Shown one piece after another: positions 24,101 through 33,735 of a DNA stretch of 64,000 nt. Position numbers and translations under genes: made by a program. A model generated the notes under the pieces. It did no database searches. It was not told the DNA's origin and saw only the letters and a list, made by a program, of their open reading frames with translations. The stretch lies in assembly GCA_963971305.1 (NCBI GenBank), contig OZ020313.1, positions 20,781,260 to 20,845,259 of the forward strand. Reading direction: 5' to 3'. This DNA comes from Arcuatula senhousia. Its lineage: Eukaryota > Mollusca > Bivalvia > Mytilida > Mytilidae. Position 1 is the first letter of the stretch. Every line of letters starts with the position of its first letter.

Positions 24101-26769
24101 AATTTTTCAGTAACAAGAACAGATTTCCTGGGTCCCTTGCCAAGCATAAATAAAAAGCTTCGCCGAGCGCAGCATGATACGACCGCAACATGTTGAACCC
24201 TGTACGTTTTAGGCCTAATATGGATAGTCTATTGTTCTGGACACATGCAGCCCATGGTGGACTGACAAAGGTTTTGGACACATGCTTCTCTGATGGACTT
24301 TCAACCCAGGGGCTAAAAATATAAATTTTGAATGTTGTATTCTACTCTTTAAAAGAATAATGTTTGGGGAAAAAATTAAAAATCGAACCAGAATTTTTTT
24401 AAAATTATGATTACAGCCCAAAAAATTTATTCTTAAATTTAGAATCGCTACCTGACAAGAATAAATTTGCAAAAAAAATTTTCAAAATCGGGCCACAAAT
24501 AAAAAAGCCCCGTTTGGCCCCTAATTATGTAATAGGGGGAAAAAGGGGGGGTCGCAAAAATTAATTCTTAATTTTGTATTCGCTATTTGACAAGAACAAA
24601 CATGCAAAAAAAATTTTCAAAATCGGACCAGAAATAAAAAAGTTTCAATTTCGGCCCCATTTGGCCCCTAATTACGTAATAATGGGAAAAAGGGGGGGTC
24701 GCAAAAATTAATTCTTAATTTTGTATCCGCTATTTGACAAGAACAAACATGCAAAAAAAAATTTCAAAATCAGACCAGAAATAAAAAAGTTTCAATTTCG
24801 GCCCCTCTTGGCCCCTTATTACGTAACAGGTGAAAAAGGGGTGGGGGTCGCAAAAATAAATTCTCAAATTTGGATTCGCTACTTGACAAAAATAAACTTG
24901 CAAAAAAAAATTTCAAAATCGGACCACAAATAAAAAAGTTTTGATTTTGGCCCCATTTGGCCCCTAATTATGTAATAGGGGGAAAAAGGGGGGGGTCGCA
25001 AAATTAATTCTTAATTTTGTATCCGCTATTTGACAAGAACAAACATGTAAAAAAAAAATTCTAAATCGGACCACAAATAAAAAAGTTTTTATTTTGGCCC
25101 CTTTTGGCCCCTAATTACACAACGGAGAAAAAGGGGGGCGCAAAAATTCATCAGGTTCATTCTTTTATTGTAAGAAACATTCTTGACAAATTTCACAGCA
25201 ATAGGCCAACTAGGACCAAAGTTATGGTGGAAACAAGTAAAATATTTGAATTTTTTTCCCCTTTTGGGCCCCTAATTTCAAAACAAAAAAGGGGGGACCC
25301 CCAAAATCAATCCCATTCATCCTTGTATGGTAAGGAACATCACTGTCAAATTTCATAGCAATTGGATAACTAGAACTAAAGTTATTGTGGAAACAAACAA
25401 AAAAGTAGTATTTTTGGCCCCTAATTTCTAAACGAAAAATGGGGGGACCCCCAAAATCAATCCCATGCATCCTTTTATGGTAAGGAACATCATTGTAAAG
25501 TTTCATAGCAATCGGATAACTGGAACTAAAGTTATTGTGGAAACACTAAAAAGTTAACAGACACCGACAACGACGACGACGACAACGACGACGACGACAA
25601 CGACGACAGCATCATACCATAATACGTCCGCAAATTTTTTGCGGTCGTATAAAAATTAGAAGCAAAATCTGCTTGCTAAAACTTCCACAAAAAATCGTTG
25701 GATGGTACCCTTATTTGAATACCAAGGTATTGGTGATATAAACATTATTTATGAAATCTACAAACATCCCTTGAGAATTGTAGGCGTGAGAGCACTTCCA
25801 AAAGTGTGATGGATACATGGACCTCATTTTTATGTGTATTTTACCCTCAAAATATCTCTTTGACCCCAAGATTTTTCTAAATTTTCTATCTAAGCACTAA
25901 ATTTGACCCTTTAAAATGTAGAATGTTTGCTTATTTGACTCTCTTCGAAACATATCACCAGAAACACTGAACTTCCACTAAAATAGTCACGAAGATTGGA
26001 ACTTGTCCAAGCCTTTAGTGATATAAACATTATGTGTAAATTTCACAAATATCCATTCAGAATTCTCTAAGTGCTTTAAGTGATTTGGCTTTAAAGTTTT
26101 GAACTTAGAAAGAACAGCTCATTTTTCAATTTTCCGACAAACACCACTTAATCTGCTGAACCAATTGCCATGAAACTTGATATATTTTTTCTACCTGTAC
26201 AACAAAATTAATCTATACATTGCTTTTAATATCTTGCAGATTTATTTTCATCTATAAAATCTTGCTAATTAGAAGTGTGACAGTCTTGAAAATCTGCTTT
26301 TTGCAAAATACCAAAATCTCCATCTTTATCACAATGGATCCATCCACATGTTTGTATTTCAGCTAAAATTTGTCAAAGTTTAATTTGCATTTGCAATCAT
26401 TTATACTTTCATACTAAAAGTGTAAGTGCTCACAGTTAACAGGTAGCCTAATGCCTGGGGGCTCCAAATAATTCAATCGGGATAGTGAATTCTTGTGATC
26501 TTTCTATTGTTCAGGCTAGCTCTCTGATGTGCAGTGTTTAATATAAATTCAGGCTACTTCTGGAAATTATCAAAGGAAAGGACTGAGTATATTAGACAAG
26601 CTGCATAATTATCACGGGCTTTAAGCCTTGTATATTTTTACCCTTACTTTAAAAGGCCTGTATGTATACATACATGTACCGGTATATACATGTACATGTA
26701 CCACTACTGTAACATAAAATTTCTTACCATCCTCATTGGACTCTTCATCTGATTCTTCATTTTCATTGC
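5799..26769 (-). CDS. FNBP4: FNBP4-like gene (formin-binding protein 4), five internal exons
   Basis: FNBP4 is a nuclear/cytoplasmic WW-domain protein that binds proline-rich formin FH1 segments. On the minus strand, exons 26769-26728, 22420-22338, 20183-19961, 9099-8910 and 6105-5799 join in a continuous frame (phases 1, 0, 1, 2, 0). They give about 280 residues. In order these are an acidic stretch (NENEESDEESNED), a short helix (DDKVANFLAELEN), a charged linker, one WW domain, and a Ser/Lys-rich part ending in an acidic ALAAYADSDDESSES motif and DDIDKILDSALDKKK. The order acidic stretch, 'FLAE' helix, WW with CYYYWN resembles vertebrate FNBP4. The start exon and the rest of the protein, including any second WW domain, were not found. 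Introns reach 10.9 kb and are full of repeats. Confidence 0.8.
6279..7382 (+). mobile_element. Family A copy A8, split by a TIR element
   Basis: A diverged family A start (TAAAAAGCTTCACAGAGCCC) and a 3' remnant (TTCTGCAGTCGCATAAAAAA) surround a different element at 6451-7350. Confidence 0.65.
6451..7350. mobile_element. MITE with TACAGTAGTCCCCCTC termini, nested
   Basis: The ends are perfect inverted repeats: TACAGTAGTCCCCCTC on the left and GAGGGGGACTACTGTA on the right. A TA at each outer edge and a CAGT start fit a Tc1/mariner-type non-autonomous element. Internal GGGGTGGTCTT motifs recur near both ends. No transposase ORF is present. Confidence 0.75.
7955..8600 (+). repeat. Family C tandem array, about 168-bp units
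   Basis: The marker ACAGACCTGAAATC recurs at 7977, 8126, 8294 and 8462 (last copy ACAGACATG), spacing 149, 168 and 168. Each unit contains CACGTTATGGGACC... CCAAATATCAAGTGGCTGTG. It lies within an FNBP4 intron. Confidence 0.75.
8910..9099 (-). CDS. FNBP4: FNBP4 exon d: WW domain
   Basis: A 190-base exon with acceptor GACTTTTAG and donor GT|GTATGT. It encodes PSTVWQLTLDDNTKCYYYWN followed by TVTNEVTWEIPP. This is a full WW domain: the two signature Trp are 23 residues apart, with the Tyr-Tyr-Tyr-Trp-Asn strand and the closing Pro. WW domains bind proline-rich ligands; in FNBP4 these are formin FH1 regions. A charged helix follows (LLLMKSYEEKVNKLQKEG). Phase is 1 in and 2 out. Confidence 0.88.
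9100..9480. other. Repeat-derived intronic stretch
   Basis: Contains two GATGGGGCATAAAAA-type ends (about 9265 and 9372), similar to the end of the array at 16115-16590, preceded by a GGACAAACGGAAGGACAGGC tract. No exon is seen. Confidence 0.5.
9481..12171 (+). mobile_element. Family A element A3, interrupted and chimeric
   Basis: It starts AATAAAAAGCTTCGCCGAGC at 9481 and ends with the family A hairpin and TCGTATAAAAA at 12171. It is interrupted by a second family A element (10056-11324). From about 11359 to 11910 it contains family B 158-bp-type core units. Confidence 0.7.
10056..11324 (+). mobile_element. Family A element A4, nested in A3
   Basis: It has complete 5' (AATAAAAAGCTACGCCGAGC) and 3' (CAAAATTTTGCGGTCGCATA, AAAA) ends. 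The flanks TAATAGGGG and GGGGGGGCGCAAAAA rejoin to the normal family A core junction, showing insertion into a G/A-rich run. Closest to A1 (899-2182). Confidence 0.8.
12172..12714. other. Unassigned intron
   Basis: Includes a possible repeat fragment (12190-12480), then AT-rich DNA. No exon of FNBP4 was recognised. Confidence 0.4.
12715..13025 (+). mobile_element. SINE-like retroposon, copy 1
   Basis: B-box-like TGTTCGATCCTCGTC near the start, a central GCACGTTAAAGACCCCTTTG, and a TAAATAAAT tail after AATCCAGG. A related copy is at 23594-23935, and the central motif recurs at 38497-38520. Confidence 0.6.
13030..16104 (+). mobile_element. Family F element with a triplicated core
   Basis: Contains three successive core copies (marker TTTTTGCAGGCATTTTTTAA at about 13714, 14389 and 15256). 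The last two are 867 bp apart and almost identical. The first is 675 bp and has a different middle block. Each copy ends in hairpin AAGTCTCC...GGAGACTT (14340-14367, 15207-15234, 16074-16101). CCCAAACGA near 13150 is the inverse of the hairpin arm. Confidence 0.75.
16115..16590 (+). repeat. Family E element with poly-C run
   Basis: About 165-bp units (GATGTACTTCCTTCATATTA...AAATCCTTCAAGCGG), an 18-base C run at 16154-16171, a GACAGACAGACGGATGGACG tract, and an end GTGGGGCATAAAAA. The related longer array is at 22565-23440. Confidence 0.65.
16631..16746. repeat. Foldback with arms of about 57 bp
   Basis: The left arm from GAATATAGGACTTCTCAAAT pairs with the right arm ending AAAAGTCCTATATTC. 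The centre is GGTTCACCCTTCGGGTTCACC. A few mismatches; no internal coding. Confidence 0.8.
17006..17125 (+). mobile_element. Solitary piggyBac-like left end
   Basis: TTAACCCTTTCATACCCAG is followed by a 34-bp motif repeated at 17024, 17058 and 17092 (partial). Each full unit contains TGACGTCA (17043-17050, 17077-17084). Then comes palindrome TGTATCCTTAAGGATACA (about 17093-17110) and CTATTTTTAGACC. The layout copies the left end of the piggyBac at 45823 (TTAACCCTT, repeated motif, then CTAAAAATAGACC). No matching right end was found. Confidence 0.5.
17126..18211. other. Unassigned intron, possibly transposon body
   Basis: Short overlapping ORFs on both strands (17176-17602) resemble no known family. 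No transposase motif is visible. It may be the decayed body of the element whose end lies at 17006. Confidence 0.35.
18214..19256 (+). mobile_element. Family A element A5
   Basis: It starts TAAAAAGCTTCGCCGAGCGC, has 135-bp and 165-bp core units, and ends with a GAC microsatellite, hairpin CGTCCGCAATTTTTTGCAG and TCGTATAAAAA. Shorter than A2/A6 through fewer core units. Confidence 0.8.
19257..19960. other. FNBP4 intron, nothing recognised
   Basis: AT-rich, no exon-like frame with splice sites and no repeat termini seen. Confidence 0.4.
19961..20183 (-). CDS. FNBP4: FNBP4 exon c
   Basis: A 223-base exon with acceptor TTTTTTTAG and donor GAAG|GTGTGG. It begins ELENDDSNDKSLMEQH, continues with a Lys/Glu-rich linker, and ends in EEEIEWPE. 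The donor is not a strong consensus, but phase 1 fits the next exon exactly (split Glu codon). The linker leads directly into the WW domain. Confidence 0.75.
20359..22130 (+). mobile_element. Composite tandem-core elements
   Basis: It starts at AACAAGAGGCTCCTGGGGCT (also inverted near 57685-57705). It holds diverged core units (TTGATCCTGTTACATGGATA; CTGGAAATTGATGTTGACCT). There are two ends: one near 21940-21992 with GGGTATAACGTAATACCC, and a family B-like end at 22060-22128 (CACCAAGTGAGGGCAATAAG and a TTCGGGTC hairpin). This suggests at least two elements joined or nested. Confidence 0.5.
22338..22420 (-). CDS. FNBP4: FNBP4 exon b
   Basis: An 83-base exon with acceptor TTGCTTTAG and donor GCG|GTAAGC. 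It encodes RQIGQPDLTKEKENGDLIDD and then KVANFLA. The 'xVANFLAE' helix matches the short conserved segment that precedes the WW region in FNBP4. Phase is 1 in and 0 out, compatible with both neighbours. Confidence 0.75.
22565..23440 (+). repeat. Family E tandem array, five units of about 168 bp
   Basis: The marker AAAGTCTAAGTCCAATTATC and variants recur near 22820, 22985, 23150 and 23320. Each unit includes ATGATGTACTTCCTTCATGT and TCAAAATCCATCAAGCGG. Confidence 0.75.
23594..23935 (+). mobile_element. SINE-like retroposon, copy 2
   Basis: A tRNA-like head: GTAGAGGTTAATGCATTAGG (A-box-like), a (TG)n run, and GCGATCCTAGTCTCG (B-box-like). It has the same body as the copy at 12715 and ends AATCCAGGATAAATAAATT. 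Confidence 0.6.
24149..25655 (+). mobile_element. Family A element A6, near-duplicate of A2
   Basis: Full 5' and 3' family A ends with the same order of core units as A2 (3683-5174). Differences seen by eye are few: small indels and a longer GAC microsatellite (25560-25608). In direct orientation to A2. Confidence 0.85.
25656..26727. other. FNBP4 intron with a duplicated 216-bp block
   Basis: Bases 26059-26276 recur almost unchanged at 37053-37268. No exon seen. Confidence 0.6.
26728..26769 (-). CDS. FNBP4: FNBP4 exon a (acidic stretch)
   Basis: A 42-base exon with minus-strand acceptor TTTTTAAG and donor G|GTAAGAAA. It encodes NENEESDEESNED plus a split Gly, acidic as expected for the N-terminal region of FNBP4. 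It enters in phase 1, so an upstream exon must exist. The only coding-like candidate nearby (about 27680, minus) has the wrong phase. Confidence 0.65.
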
Positions 26770-28127
26770 CTTAAAAATAATAAAATTATACACCAAATCT
26801 TAACAGTCCTATGACTCCTATCTAACATGTAGAAAAAACGTTTATAGTGGTCTAAGCTACAGTGTGACTTCAAAAGTATTTCACGCTTTATATAATTTAT
26901 ATTATATTCCATATAAATTCTTATTTTTTCAAAAAAATCATTACCTGTCCAAGTAATTTTTAGCCAATTTTTGTGAAATAAAAGCCAACAGATGCAGCAA
27001 ATATTACGAGTTTATTTCAATATTTTGACATCATAAAATGTTTGATGGGTTAGATTTAATCATAATTAGAACAAAAATGAAATTCTTTGGGAATCATTTT
27101 CCTTTATAATTCAACCAAATATTTTTTGTGATTTTTTTCTTTGCATTTTGTTTGCTTATAAAAATGAACCTAAAAGTCCAAACTAAACAAACAAACGTCA
27201 GATAAATCTGCTTATTTTGGTTTTTATCTATTTTATTTAATTAATTTTAATAAATAAATACTAATTTGTATGAAATAAAAAGGGAAAAGAGTAATTTGAC
27301 GTCGCACTGTATATATGCTATAGGTCATTAATTTCCATTAATTTAATAAAATGAATTGTACATGATTTTAATTACTATTATAAAGAAAACATATTCACTT
27401 AACCTTAGTAACAGAACATACTAGTAAGTACTAAAACAGTACGTACATGTATATTTGTCTTTAATACTTTTTCATGAAAATCAGTCAATTGAACTTACAG
27501 AAATTAGTTATATCACAACAGATGACATGTGGCTGACAAACTGAAAACTTTGCCCTTTAACAAAGTTGGTAAATGTAATAAAAAATAAGAATATAGGTAG
27601 AGACTGGTGCATTTAAAATATCTAGAAGTAATACAACAAACCCATATACTCTTCTTCTTGTCTATTATAACCATACTTTGCTATTGAAAAATTTAAAAAA
27701 AATATTAATAATTCCAACATGTCCAAGGATTATAAACATAAAAAATAAATGTTTCAACTTGGTTCTTTCAATATGTTTTAACTTGTACACAATTATAAAC
27801 AGTTCCCCAAAGGTAAAGCAAGGCCACATTTTACAATGGCATCCTAATTTGGAATTTCATTGAAATATTTTGATCTTTGGCATACATGATCCTTTGGATA
27901 TAAAACAAATTTTATATCCTAAACAAGGAGATGTGACAAGATGACTCTGATGCCCCACTGGCAAATATAATAAAACTGTTATTTTTACAAAATTTGCTAA
28001 GTCCAAGGGCCATAATTTAGGTCAAAATCAGTGGACCAGAACAAAACTCAAACTTGACCTGTAACTCATCATGGTAGACTCACAAACCAAAAATCTTTTG
28101 AATATATGCAAGAATGTCAAAAAAAGG
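26770..28127. other. Upstream of FNBP4 exon a, nothing firm
   Basis: AT-rich. A minus-strand segment near 27690-27650 reads KYGYNRQEEEYMG after an AG, but its phase does not fit exon a. Confidence 0.35.
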
Positions 28128-28772
28128 CTGTCACTATTTTCCCCTAACTGTAATGTATTATCTAGAAAGCTGTCACTATTATCCCCTAACTGTTATGTAC
28201 ATGTATTACCTAGAAAGCTGTCACTATTATCCCCTACTCTAGAAAGCTGTCACTATTATCCCCTAACTGTAATGTATTTCCTAGAAAGCTGTCACTATTT
28301 TCCCCTTACTGTAATGTATTACCTAGAAAGCTGTCACTATTATCCCCTACTCTAGAAAGCTGTCACTATTATCCCCTAACTGTAAGGTATTAACTAGAAA
28401 GCTGTCACTATTATCCCCTAACTGTAATGTATTATCTAGAGAGCTGTCACTATTATCCCCTACTCTAGAAAGCTGTCACTATTATCCCCTAACTGTAATG
28501 TACATGTATTACCTAGAAAGCTGTCACTATTATCCCCTACTCTAGAAAGCTGTCACTATCATCCTCTAACTGTAATGTATTACCTAGAAAGCTGTCACTA
28601 TTTTCCCCTTACTGTAATGTATTACCTAGAAAGCTGTCACTATTATCCCCTACTCTAGAAAGCTGTCACTATTATCCCCTAACTGTAATGTATTACCTAG
28701 AAAGCTGTCACTATTTTCCCCTAACTGTAATGTATTACCTAGAAAGCTGTCACTATTATCCCCTAACTGTAA
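28128..28772 (+). repeat. Minisatellite with 42-bp and 29-bp units
   Basis: Seventeen units begin CTGTCACTATTATCCCCTA. Long units are 42 bp (two are 48 bp through an extra ACATGT-containing insert) and short units are 29 bp. The order is mainly long-long-short, a 113-bp higher-order repeat. Confidence 0.9.
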
Positions 28773-29590
28773 AACTTGTCTTCTTCCTCTGCGCCCCATT
28801 AGTCACTAAATGTCTCAACTACAATTATAATAATACAAAAAATTATTATACTGTAATATGATAATGGCTCTGCCCTAAAAGCTCGCAAAGATACAAAATC
28901 AATATGATAATAGGTGCAACCAAAACTGGGTTTAACCTTAATTGGATCTGGAAAAAATGTCAAAATACCCTCTGCTAGATCAATGGCTAAGAGGGTCCAC
29001 TTTTGGATAAAAATTTAATTATTTATTTGAAAAAAATGAATTATCCGTAAAAACACCAAAATATGGTTTGCGTTCGGGACAACATCATCCATAACTTAAT
29101 TGATCCTTCAGTGACGTCATAACATTTGACAAGCAGACTGTAAACATGAAAATGTCACGGCTCTTCTGCCAGGTTTTGTTATATTTTTTGTAAACTCGTA
29201 TCTAAAATTGCCAAGTTCTAGCTGCAAAAGATTGATTTAGAAACCTGGTGGAAAATGACAACTTATCCAAATGATCATTTAACTTTGTCAATTTGAGGGA
29301 CCACATAGGATAAGGATGGATTAGGATTTTATTTTCAGATCAGGTAGGACCAAATTATCATACATATGTAGAAAAACAGTTGCTGATCACTTTATTTTAA
29401 TGAATCTGTGTTATGAAAAGTTCCGAAAATTTATTGACAGAACTTATAAGGGACGTTGTGATGATATTTCCCACCATTTTTCTGCGCATGACTATGCACT
29501 ATGGGTAAAAGGTCACTACAGTATTGAATTCTCGCAAGAGAAAGCCATACTTGTGCAAGCTTATCAATAGGGGGAAGGTTGGATCCAAAA

Positions 29591-29905
29591 AACTAGTTTA
29601 ACCCCGCCACATTTTATATGTGCCTGTCCTAAGCCAGGAAACTTTGCCAAAGCCTTTGTTTGTCCTTGTCATTCTATGTTAACTGTTTTATGTCAAGAAT
29701 TGAGTCTTTCGTTGATGATTTAGGGATTGGTTTTGATACTTTTGTATTGTATTATAATTCTTGGGCCAATGCAAGACGGTAAGCAGTGACCTATGGTCAT
29801 GTTGAAGACTGCTTGCTGTTTTCCGTTGTGATTTTTTGAATTGCTGTTTGTTTATGTTTGTTGTGTCGCGTACACTAATTCCACATCTCAATATCGTATA
29901 TTGTG
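29591..29905 (+). repeat. Dispersed repeat family I
   Basis: From TTTAACCCCGCCACATTTTA to TGTGTCGCGTACACTAATTCC. An inverted copy lies at 56532-56850, and a partial copy of the right half at 33735-33888. Confidence 0.65.
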
Positions 29906-30922
29906 TAAAAACAAAACAACTAGTGTTCGTTTGTTAGATAGTTATTATTTATTGAGAAAGTTATTGTCATTAACAACAAGAAAAGGTTTTGTTTTGTTTT
30001 GTTACTTTTTGTAAATAAATAAGCGAAAATAAATGGTCTCGCTAACACGAGACCCGGTATTTTCGAAAAGGTCCGATGCCTTCCAAATGATGACAGAATT
30101 TATTTTCAACCATTGTATTTTGAGTCTCGTGCAATTTGGCAGACTCTCTACAATAGTGAGCTTCGCTTCGCTCGCATATTGTAGGGCTATTCATTTCATT
30201 ATATAATGTTCTGTTAATAAATCTACTATACTGCAGAGAGGTAGGCAGGTAGGAAGCCAAATTTTATATCAAATATTATAAAATGCTTTCAAGACGGCAT
30301 AATTATAATTGGATTAAATAATATTTAACCAAACATACTGTTTTTTAACCCATTTAAGTATTTGTAAATTTTGAAATATCTTTATGCTTAGGTGATTCAA
30401 AAGCTCAACAGAGCTTGTATTATGTGGTTTATGTTTTGACTTTGATCTGATATAGTAATTTTGCGTTCTATAAATAAATGGAAAGTGGATGGTCATTTTT
30501 ATTCATGTTGTGACTTTGTAAGGCAATACAAACTCATGGGAATCTGACAGAATTTTTTCATGATAAATTAAAAAAAAATTTCATGGATTTCTAAAGTAAA
30601 AATTTACAAAAATCCATGGGAGTACAACATAATGACCAGGAAGGCATTTTCTTCAAATTCCTTTAAATATCCATGGTTAAAGGCATATTGTCTACGGCAA
30701 ACTCATTTCTTTTACCCCCCAATTTTTTGGTGTTATAGCAAGTCAAGTCTAACAATCCACGACCTTGGGTTGCATGACCCCGGTGAACTCTGGTAAACTT
30801 GAGAATAATCTCTCTGTTGAAATTTGCAACAATGGAACTTGATCTCTTTGATCAGTTAAAGTAACAGCTATACAAACAAGATTATCTTGTTTTAGGAAAG
30901 AGAAATTTACCTGTATGAAAAT
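29906..30922. other. Intergenic, small repeat fragment
   Basis: Bases 30050-30260 include a small hairpin (GTGAGCTTCGCTTCGCTCGC) typical of dispersed repeats. No gene recognised. Confidence 0.4.
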
Positions 30923-31517
30923 CAGTCAGGGGACTGACATTAGCAAGTCAATTCTTTTCTGACCTATAGAAGTCATTTATAGTGCAAAAAAGAGTTGTCT
31001 TCCTTTTTCATCCGACTTAGACAAGTCAGTAATATAAACATGATAAATATGTATAAAACATTTTCTGACTTCTTGAAGTCAAATAATTTACATTCATGAA
31101 AAGCCACACGCCCTGCCAATCAGGTCAAGCGCCAAAACATTTTCACCTGGAATGAATAGTATTTTCATGCACATTGAATAGAAAAATAATCACTACTCTC
31201 TAAAAAATTGGACACCATAATTTGATATGAAAAATATTACTTACTTTCTAATGAACAAGTGTCATCAATACCAACAATGACCAAGGAAACAAAATATCAT
31301 TTTTAAAAGGTGAGAGCAGAAAATTATTGAGAATACTGATCATATCAAAATTAAAGGATTCATTTGAACATGTTGCATCAAAACTTTTTGACTTGAACAG
31401 GTCTGAACTTTTCTGACTTAAATGTGTCATTTCTACAAAATGACTGCTACAAGTCTAAACTTTATTACTTTATTAAGTCAAATGATTTCTGACTTGAATG
31501 TGTCAGTCCCCTGACTG
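30923..31517. mobile_element. 595-bp TIR element with 5-bp TSD
   Basis: Terminal inverted repeats CAGTCAGGGGACTGACA on the left and TGTCAGTCCCCTGACTG on the right are perfect. The direct repeats AAAAT (30918-30922 and 31518-31522) form a target site duplication. AAGTCA/TGACTT motifs recur many times inside. Non-coding. Confidence 0.85.
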
Positions 31518-32238
31518 AAAATTTTACCTGTTTGAAAAATTTACCTGTAGAAATTGAATAGTACGAACTGAACTAATGAAATGCTATACAGACTACCTGT
31601 AGTAGGTTACATGTTTTTTTTAGGAAATACTTGTTATTAAATACTATTTTCTCTATCAGAGTACTTTTAGCATATTAAAAATATTTTTTTTTATGAAATG
31701 CTTTAATAATCAATTTTTTTTATGGTTTTTACAACTCTATTCATCATAGTTTGTCCTCATATATATCTGAAATATCTGATATTACTGATTATTCAGATTT
31801 CTTATACATTTTTAGTCATAAACGAGGTCATTCTAATCGAAAGTATACTGTTGAATGACTTTAGATTACATTGACTGTTTAAGTGTCTATCTGTATATAT
31901 AGTTTTTGGGCTCGTTTAGAAGGGGTACCAATATCCCCCCCCCAATCTTTTATCAAATATTCCATTTCCGTAAAAAACGGTTTGCCAATATCCCATATCA
32001 GGATTGAAATTTCCCATTACGGGAAATAAAATATGAGCAGAAGCGGTTTCCATATTTGCTTCATGTTATACATGTATTTTCAATTCTATGTGAATCAAAT
32101 GGTATGGTCTTTGATGGTGTAAAATGTAAATGATGCATAAGTAAAAAGATTTTGTCCTTAGTGTAACATTATATTAAACAGATTTTGATTTGAAAAGTAA
32201 AAAACTATCAAATTGATGGTCATATTACCATCTTTGAT
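31518..32238. other. Intergenic, nothing recognised
   Basis: AT-rich, with a short C run near 31936. No ORF or repeat ends. Confidence 0.4.
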
Positions 32239-32348
32239 GTAGGAGTTTTCTTCCTAATCAGAGTAGGAGTTTTCTTCCTACAGTGTAGGAGTTTTCTTCC
32301 TACAGTGTAGGAGTTTTTTTCCTTAGTGTAGGAGTTTTTTTCCTTCAA
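32239..32348. repeat. Five short tandem mini-hairpins
   Basis: The motif TAGGAGTTTTCTTCCTA (5-bp self-complementary arms) occurs five times about every 22-24 bases, degrading to TTTTTTTCCTT in the last two. Confidence 0.75.
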
Positions 32349-33283
32349 GCAAAAAAATTCATACCCATAACAAGTTAATCTCCTCTGTATAGATGTCAAT
32401 TTAACTGATCACGGTAATCATCTTCCATTGTTGCAAATTTCAATAGAGGGATTAAGTTGTAGTTTACCTAATTTCATTAAGGAGTACCAATATAAACACG
32501 GGGATTATAATTCTTTATTAGCAGTAATTAGACCGAAATGCAATAAAATGCCTCAAATTTTGCCTCAAAGTAGTTTATTTTGATCAAAATAGCTCGACAA
32601 TATTGATTGATATTTCATTTACCTGCATTACGTCACATTGACACAGATTTAGACTGAGTAGTTTTAACGCAGACACTAATCGAAATCTCGGGTTTTGTCC
32701 CCGAATACCTTGATATGTTGAAAAAATACCAATATTTTTCGTGTTTACCTTTTAAATCACATTAAAAACTTAATACAGGCAAAAATTGTCAGTTTTATTC
32801 ATTAAGTAGTTCTAATATTCGGTTTCTGTTTTAATTTTCTTCCGAGCTAAAACTTCGAGAAACAGATTATGCACCACGTGCAAGAACTATGGAAGTTTTC
32901 AATCAAAGAAAGTATAGTGCGCATGCTTACAGCTCATCTACATCTCATGAATATGAATTTTTGTAAAGCTTTCCAAATATTATATATTTTTCAATTTTTG
33001 AAGTAATAAGGTACCCTAGTGGTATTTTGAACGTTTGTATCTTTCTAAATAAACATAACAAATAGTCTGACGACAACTTTTTGGTTTTACAAAAAAATAA
33101 TTTTTCGTAGACAATATGCCTTTAAGCTAGTTGGTCATTTAATCTTTTATTGTTGATCCTTCAACTGTGTTCAAGTAAATGTAGACCCATTACCTGGCTG
33201 TTACACTGACATAGTAAACACACATCTTCAAGTTTCTATTAAATTAGTAAACTATTTACCATTATATTGTACATGTTATATGG
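32349..33283. other. Intergenic, nothing recognised
   Basis: No convincing exon for FNBP4 on the minus strand and no repeat ends found. Confidence 0.35.
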
Positions 33284-33735
33284 AATAAAAAGCTTTGTAG
33301 AGCTCAGCATGATACAATCATTACATGTTCAACCCTGTGTGTTGTAGGCCCAATATGGATAGTCAATCGCTCTGGACACATGCAGCCCATGGTGGACTGA
33401 CAAAAATTTTTGACACATGCAGCCTTTGGTGGACTTTCCATCCACATTTCACATTTCAGGAATTCATTTTATTCTAAAGCAGACCAAAACTAGAAAAATG
33501 TGAGCCGCAGCTCACAAATAAATACCCCCACCCCCAACAAAATTAATCAGATAAAATTTAGAATAGGAGATGCACATCTACATTATGTCACAAAGATTGT
33601 GTGTAGGTTTCATGAAAATCCATCAAGGGTTTAGGAGGAGTTGCAGATAAGAGATGGGCACCCCCATGTAGTCGAGTCTATCTGTGACTATTTCAGGTCT
33701 GGATTTGAATTATATGCATTTTATTTAGACCATGG
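33284..33735 (+). repeat. Truncated family A start plus family K fragment
   Basis: 33284-33470 is a diverged family A 5' end (AATAAAAAGCTTTGTAGAGC). 33495-33670 matches, in reverse, 62750-63110 (GATGCACATCTACATTATGT). Confidence 0.6.

Noticed and set aside
27650..27695. Upstream FNBP4 exon reading KYGYNRQEEEYMG (minus)
   Set aside because: An AG acceptor is present, but the possible donor leaves phase 2 while exon a needs phase 1.
28071..28355. 94-codon ORF with repeated LESCHYYPL
   Set aside because: It is the translation of the minisatellite. The 29-bp units break the frame and there is no gene context.
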